Assembly (NCBI GenBank): GCA_964457415.1
Contig: CAYWFB010000005.1
Coordinates: 1 to 44,938, forward strand
Direction: 5' to 3'
Origin: Fimenecus sp964457415
Lineage (GTDB): Bacteria; Bacillota; Clostridia; Oscillospirales; Acutalibacteraceae
DNA: 44,938 bases
This document shows positions 40,783 to 44,938 of this stretch, piece after piece (position 1 is the first letter of the stretch; each line of letters opens with the position of its first letter). Below the pieces are notes generated by a model. That model was given only the letters and a program-made list of their open reading frames with translations. It was not told the origin of the DNA and made no database searches. A program made the position numbers and the translations under genes.

Positions 40783-41862
40783 ATGAAAAATGCGCTTATA
40801 ATCTTTGGCGGTGTTTCTTCAGAACACGACATTTCTTGCCTTTCGGCAACCTCTGTAATCAGAAACATTCCCAAGGAAAAATATAATGTTGTTATGCTGG
40901 GAATTACCAAGCAGGGAGAAATGTTTGTTTTTGACGGTGATTACAACACCCTTAAAAATGACGGATGGCTCCGAGATAAATCAAATCTTAAAAAGGCGGT
41001 TGTTTCAACCGACCGCGCCGACCGTGGTATTATTGTGTTCGACGAAGACGGTTACGAAAAAATCAGAATTGATGTGTGCTTTCCCGTAATGCACGGCAAG
41101 AATGGTGAAGACGGTACAATGCAGGGACTTTTAACTGTTGCGGGCATTCCATACGTTGGTTGTAACACAATGGCATCTGCAGTTTGTATGGATAAGGCGA
41201 TGACAAACGCTATCTGTGACGTTAACGGAATTCCTCAGGCAAAGTGGAAATATATAACTAAATATGATTTTGAATTGCGCGGCAGAGAATTCGCAAGAGA
41301 ATGTGAAGAATATCTTGGACTTCCCGTATTCATCAAGCCTGCAAATGCAGGGTCTTCCGTTGGTGTTGTAAAGGCAAAAACAGTTGAGGAAATTCAGCGC
41401 GGACTTGACTACGCATTACAGTTTGACTCAAGAGTAGTTGTTGAAGAGGCGATTGTGGGCCAAGAGGTTGAGTGCGCAGTAATGGGCAATGATGAGCCAT
41501 TTGCGGGTGCAGTCGGTGAAGTTGAAGCTTGCAACGAGTTCTATGATTTCGAGGCAAAATATCAGGCAAACAGCGGACTTCATATCCCCGCAAGACTTTC
41601 TGAAGAAAAAATTAAAGAGGTTCAGGAAAAAGCAATCAAGGCATATAAGGCTTGGGGTTGCACAGGCTTAGCAAGAGTTGATTTTTTTGTAAGAAATTCT
41701 GACGGTGCGGTGCTTCTCAATGAGCCCAACACTCTGCCCGGCTTTACAAATATCAGTATGTACCCAATGCTTATGGACAAAGCGGGAATTTCTTACGGTG
41801 ATTTAATCGATAAGCTTTGCACCCTCGCAATTGAGAAATGGGAAAAGGAATTCACAGAATGA
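40783..41862 (+). CDS. ddl: D-alanine-D-alanine ligase
   Basis: This 359-residue ATP-grasp enzyme joins two D-alanines for the peptidoglycan stem. GGVSSEHDISCLSA is the N-terminal substrate motif, PVMHGKNGEDGTMQGLL is highly conserved, VFIKPANAGSSVGVVKA is the ATP-binding part, and LLNEPNTLPGFT is the C-terminal metal-binding signature. It overlaps the next gene by ATGA. The enzyme contributes to the same wall pathway as PBP2. Confidence 0.95.
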   Translation: MKNALIIFGGVSSEHDISCLSATSVIRNIPKEKYNVVMLGITKQGEMFVFDGDYNTLKNDGWLRDKSNLKKAVVSTDRADRGIIVFDEDGYEKIRIDVCFPVMHGKNGEDGTMQGLLTVAGIPYVGCNTMASAVCMDKAMTNAICDVNGIPQAKWKYITKYDFELRGREFARECEEYLGLPVFIKPANAGSSVGVVKAKTVEEIQRGLDYALQFDSRVVVEEAIVGQEVECAVMGNDEPFAGAVGEVEACNEFYDFEAKYQANSGLHIPARLSEEKIKEVQEKAIKAYKAWGCTGLARVDFFVRNSDGAVLLNEPNTLPGFTNISMYPMLMDKAGISYGDLIDKLCTLAIEKWEKEFTE

Positions 41863-42278
41863 AAAAGGACGCAATAATTAAAATTGTCAGTATGCAGTCC
41901 ACCGAAAACGGCACAGAATCGGGCGAGATGTCCGTTGTGGGCACGGTGGAGCACGAAAACGGCAAAAGTATAATAAATTATGTTGAAAATAATGCTGAAA
42001 CGGGACTTGAAAATACAAGCATCACAATTATGGATGGCTCATCGGTGAGCATTGTGCGAGAGGGTAGCTTCAGCTCTGAAATGACGGTTGAGAAAAATCG
42101 CCGTCATCACACATTTTATAAAACCCCATACGGCGAATTTACAATGGGCATTTACGGAAACAACGTTAATTGGTTTAGAAACGGTGCAAAAAGTGTGCTG
42201 AAAATGAAATATACACTTGATTTCAACAACGGCTTCGCATCAGAAAACAGTATGAACATATATATTGAGGAGAAATAA
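41859..42278 (+). CDS. DUF1934 (YwiB-like) protein
   Basis: This 139-residue beta-rich protein is probably a small calycin-like barrel. I use the ATG at 41859, which overlaps the ddl stop as ATGA; AAAGGA lies about 11 nt upstream. An upstream in-frame ATG at 41838 lies deep in ddl. Its place directly before argS matches the ywiB-argS pair of Bacillus, which supports the family call. The function is unknown. Confidence 0.8.
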   Translation: MKKDAIIKIVSMQSTENGTESGEMSVVGTVEHENGKSIINYVENNAETGLENTSITIMDGSSVSIVREGSFSSEMTVEKNRRHHTFYKTPYGEFTMGIYGNNVNWFRNGAKSVLKMKYTLDFNNGFASENSMNIYIEEK

Positions 42279-42280
42279 GG

Positions 42281-44026
42281 ATGTCAAAACTTGTAAAACA
42301 GGCAACAAATGAATTACACACTCTCATAGTTGACGCACTTGGTAAGGCTGTGGCAGAGGGTGAAATCCCCGCAGAGCCAATTCCAAGCTTTAATATTGAA
42401 ATCCCCGCAAACCGTGACAATGGTGACTATTCATCAAATATCGCATTTGTATGCGCAAAGGTTTTTCGTCGCGCACCAAGAATGATTGCAGATATTGTTG
42501 CAAAGAATATCGACCTTGATGGCTCATATTTTGACTCCTGCACAGTTGCAGGCGCAGGCTTTGTAAACTTCACACTTTCAAAGGATTTTTATGCTGACAT
42601 TCTTCTTGATGTCAAGGCTCTCGGTGCTGACTACGGCAGAAGTGACTACGGCGCAGGTAAGAAAATCAATGTTGAATTCGTTTCAGCAAACCCCACAGGA
42701 CCAATGCACATGGGTAATGCCCGCGGCGGTGCCCTTGGCGATTGTCTTGCTGCTGTTCTTGATATGGCAGGCTATGAGGTTGAGCGCGAATTCTATATCA
42801 ACGACGCAGGTAACCAGATTGAAAAATTCGGCCTTTCACTTGACATCCGTTATCAGCAGATTTATAAGGGTGAAGATGCGGTAGAACTCCCCGAAGACAG
42901 CTACCACGGTGAAGATATCAAAGAACGCGCACAGCAGTTTGCCGATGTTTACGGCGATGAGTTTATCGAAAAGAGCGAAGATGAGAGAAGAAAAGCTCTC
43001 GTTGACTTTGCACTTCCTAAGAATATCGAAAATATGCAGAAAAATATGGCTAAATACCGTATTGAGTATGACACTTGGTTCAAAGAAAGTCAGCTTCATA
43101 ACAGCGGTGCCGTTAAAGAGGTTATCGACTACCTTACAAATAAGGGCTTGACTTACGAAAAGGACGGCGCAGTTTGGTATAACAATATCAAGGTGCAGAC
43201 CGAAATGCTCACTCGTCAGGGAAAAACTCAGGAAGAAATCGACAAGCTTGAGCTCAAAGACGATGTTCTTATCCGTCAGAACGGCAACCCCACATATTTT
43301 GCCGCTGATATTGCTTATCATAAGAATAAGCTTGTTGCCCGTGGATTTGACAAGGCTATCGACGTTTGGGGTGCAGACCACCACGGCCACGTTGCTCGTA
43401 TGAAAGGTGTTTTAGAGGCGCTTGACCTTGACAGTAATCGCCTTGACGTAATTCTTATGCAGTTAGTTCGTCTTACTCGTGACGGCGAGGTTGTAAGAAT
43501 GAGTAAGCGTACAGGTAAGGCAATCACACTTGTTGACTTGCTTGAGGATATTCCCGTTGACGCAGTTCGTTTCCTCTTCAATATGCGTGAGCCCGGCTCA
43601 CAGATGGATTTCGACCTTGATTTAGCGGTTGAGCAGTCGTCACAGAACCCGGTTTATTACTGTCAATATGCAAATGCTCGTATTCACAGTATTCTTCGCA
43701 AGATCGAGGCAGACGGCGTGACAGTTCGTGACTGCACAAAGGAAGAATTGAAGCTTCTCAATGCTCCCGAAGAAATCGAGCTTATCCGTCACCTTGCTTC
43801 ACTTACAGACGAAATTGTAAATGCGGCTAAAAACTATGACCCTGCAAAGATTACACGCTATTGTATTGACCTTGCAACTCTTTTCCACAAGTTCTATAAT
43901 GCTTGCCGTGTTGCAGTTGACGACGAAGCACTTATGCAGGCTCGTTTGTACCTCTGCACTTGTGTTATGAATGTAATCACAAATATTCTTGAAATGTTTA
44001 GCATTTCAACACCAACATCTATGTAA
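42281..44026 (+). CDS. argS: Arginyl-tRNA synthetase
   Basis: This 581-residue class I synthetase charges tRNA-Arg. The N-terminal Add1 domain spans about 1-120. FVSANPTGPMHMGNARGG holds the HIGH-type motif, VWGADHHGHVARMKG is family-specific, and VVRMSKRTGK is the KMSKS-type loop. The C-terminal anticodon-binding domain contains QYANARIHSILRK. It starts 2 nt after the DUF1934 stop. GAGGAGAAATAAGG is the ribosome-site area. Confidence 0.96.
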   Translation: MSKLVKQATNELHTLIVDALGKAVAEGEIPAEPIPSFNIEIPANRDNGDYSSNIAFVCAKVFRRAPRMIADIVAKNIDLDGSYFDSCTVAGAGFVNFTLSKDFYADILLDVKALGADYGRSDYGAGKKINVEFVSANPTGPMHMGNARGGALGDCLAAVLDMAGYEVEREFYINDAGNQIEKFGLSLDIRYQQIYKGEDAVELPEDSYHGEDIKERAQQFADVYGDEFIEKSEDERRKALVDFALPKNIENMQKNMAKYRIEYDTWFKESQLHNSGAVKEVIDYLTNKGLTYEKDGAVWYNNIKVQTEMLTRQGKTQEEIDKLELKDDVLIRQNGNPTYFAADIAYHKNKLVARGFDKAIDVWGADHHGHVARMKGVLEALDLDSNRLDVILMQLVRLTRDGEVVRMSKRTGKAITLVDLLEDIPVDAVRFLFNMREPGSQMDFDLDLAVEQSSQNPVYYCQYANARIHSILRKIEADGVTVRDCTKEELKLLNAPEEIELIRHLASLTDEIVNAAKNYDPAKITRYCIDLATLFHKFYNACRVAVDDEALMQARLYLCTCVMNVITNILEMFSISTPTSM

Positions 44027-44064
44027 ATTTATTGTAAGGAGCATTAAAAAGGAGGACAACTAGT

Positions 44065-44442
44065 TTGTATAGTATTGACCAAATTATGGATATGCTTGAT
44101 TGGAACAATTCACCCGAAGTTCAATCAAAAGGACGTGAATTGGCTAAAGGAATTGCGTGTATCAATGTGTTTTTACAACCGTTGCACTCAAGACACAATA
44201 AAAACGTATGGGATAATTGTGCTATAATTTTGGCAGAAAAGACAGATGAAGAAATTAGTCCCTATCTATACGCCTTGTTTGATTGGACACAAGATATGAA
44301 TTGGCCAGGCGCTTATTGTATTTTAAATAGATTAAAAAAATACAATGATGAGGAATGGTTTAATTATGTTTTGAATGATTGTATAAATAAAGCAATATTA
44401 TTGAAAGAAGAGAATTGGTTGAACATATTGCAATCATTCTAA
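44065..44442 (+). CDS. DUF5071-type small protein
   Basis: This 125-residue soluble protein starts at a TTG, supported by GGAGG 9 nt upstream. FDWTQDMNWPGAYCIL matches the WLQDMNWP core of DUF5071, a family often found among candidate immunity genes. No toxin gene is adjacent. It is 38 nt after argS without a terminator between, so it may be cotranscribed, but its AT-rich codon use differs from argS and suggests later arrival. Confidence 0.75.
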   Translation: MYSIDQIMDMLDWNNSPEVQSKGRELAKGIACINVFLQPLHSRHNKNVWDNCAIILAEKTDEEISPYLYALFDWTQDMNWPGAYCILNRLKKYNDEEWFNYVLNDCINKAILLKEENWLNILQSF

Positions 44443-44462
44443 AAGTAAAAAGGGACGCTAGA

Positions 44463-44536
44463 TTGTAGGGGACGCTGACCACAGCGTCCCGTTTTGTTTA
44501 TTTGTTTCGGGCTGCCGAGGTCGTCAGCCCCTACAA
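44463..44536. repeat. Composite inverted-repeat element
   Basis: Outer arms TTGTAGGGG (44463-44471) and CCCCTACAA (44528-44536) pair perfectly. Inside are two hairpins: GGGACGCTG...CAGCGTCCC, and GGGCTG...CAGCCC. Its left half, with CCCGTTTTG after the hairpin, looks like the element at 23286-23317. The first hairpin plus TTTTGTTTATTTGTTT could end the argS/DUF5071 transcript. Confidence 0.7.
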
Positions 44537-44625
44537 GAAATCTGCATTTTTATGGAAAAACTGCTTATAATACAATTATGCCCATAAAAATTACTCGCAT
44601 TGTCAATCTTTTGTCAAAATAACTA

Positions 44626-44654
44626 TTGAAAAATCAAATCAGTAATTGTATAAT
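44626..44654 (+). promoter_or_regulatory. Promoter of the Fe-S scaffold-like gene
   Basis: TTGAAA, a 17-nt spacer and a perfect TATAAT lie 49 nt upstream of the start. AGAAAGGAG is a somewhat distant ribosome site. Confidence 0.75.
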
Positions 44655-44703
44655 TTATAGGATAGGAATTATTCCATTCAAAAGAAAGGAGTTTCATTTA
44701 ATT

Positions 44704-44938
44704 ATGATTAACTATTCACATGAAGTTGAAAAAATGTGCTGTGTTAAGAAAGGACCTCACCATGGTCCCGCTCCCATTCCCGAAGAGGGCAAATGGGTAA
44801 AGGCTTATGAGATTAAAGACATCTCAGGCTTTTCACACGGTATCGGCTGGTGCGCACCCCAGCAGGGCGCTTGCAAGCTCTCTCTTAACGTTAAAGACGG
44901 CATCGTTGAGGAGGCTCTTGTTGAGACTCTCGGTTGTT
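44704..44938 (+). CDS. Iron-sulfur scaffold-like protein, 5' part only
   Basis: The first 78 codons of a gene cut by the window end. The string GFSHGIGWCAPQQGACKLSLNVKDGIVEEALVETLGC matches from memory a clostridial protein annotated as an iron-sulfur cluster assembly scaffold, with cysteines at WCAPQQGAC and LGC. MCC near the start and HHGP are further possible ligands. In Clostridia the next gene is often a GGGtGRT-type protein, which would lie outside this window. Confidence 0.65.
   Translation, partial: MINYSHEVEKMCCVKKGPHHGPAPIPEEGKWVKAYEIKDISGFSHGIGWCAPQQGACKLSLNVKDGIVEEALVETLGC

Overview
The window looks like chromosome from a low-to-moderate GC, Gram-positive gut member of the Clostridia, most likely Oscillospiraceae/Ruminococcaceae. 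This is inferred from gene content and not from a search. Supporting signs are lipoproteins and sortase-less surface proteins instead of an outer membrane, threonine-rich linkers, BspA-type leucine-rich repeats, a DUF1934-argS pair, a DUF4474 lipoprotein, and the start of the Fe-S scaffold-like gene common in Clostridia. Most genes are housekeeping or carbohydrate genes on both strands. I see no phage, transposase, CRISPR array or tRNA.

Layout. 1-3885: a leftward group (GH13 alpha-glycosidase, YjdF-like membrane protein, PpiC/SurA-like lipoprotein), driven from a region it shares with a rightward sugar operon. 3886-9595: GH36 alpha-galactosidase, GH4 glycosidase and PfkB kinase in one tight operon, then an FGGY xylulokinase-like kinase with its own promoter. 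9724-11778: a membrane protein with a long Lys/Pro/Glu repeat tail. 12018-12132: a lone 5S rRNA with promoter and terminator. 12317-17685: ECF sigma factor, a one-pass membrane protein with an extracellular Ig-like domain, and a 1297-residue surface protein. 17788-23262: thioredoxin-reductase-like flavoprotein and mreB-mreC-mreD-pbp2. 23337-25058: an AT-rich patch of unknown small membrane and lipoprotein genes, one probably decayed. 25203-27851: rpsO-pnp with two structured leaders. 28059-33035 (leftward): sahH, zinc-ribbon/DUF2628 membrane protein, galU, and a separate anchored amidase. 33195-38424: DUF4474 lipoprotein, glycogen phosphorylase, a Cys-containing membrane protein (leftward) and a GH43-like protein. 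38464-39518: an XRE regulator-TraX operon with a three-operator control region. 39734-44442: a helical protein of unknown function (leftward), then ddl-DUF1934-argS-DUF5071. The window ends inside a probable Fe-S scaffold gene.

How the genes fit together. GH13, GH36, GH4, PfkB, FGGY, GlgP, GalU and the GH43-like protein point to uptake and storage of plant oligosaccharides, although no transporter lies in the window. MreBCD, PBP2 and Ddl supply wall elongation. RpsO and Pnp link translation and RNA decay.

The most interesting items are four. (1) An XRE-TraX divergent control region has three 16-bp operators, one filling the spacer of a strong promoter that faces no recognisable gene. (2) The rpsO-pnp locus has a possible S15 switch and an 87-nt three-helix hairpin before pnp. 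(3) The sigma factor/Ig-domain membrane protein/BspA surface protein operon looks like a self-contained surface-sensing unit. (4) The Lys/Pro repeat membrane protein is hard to assign to a family. Several intergenic palindromic repeat families are scattered through the window, mostly at gene ends.
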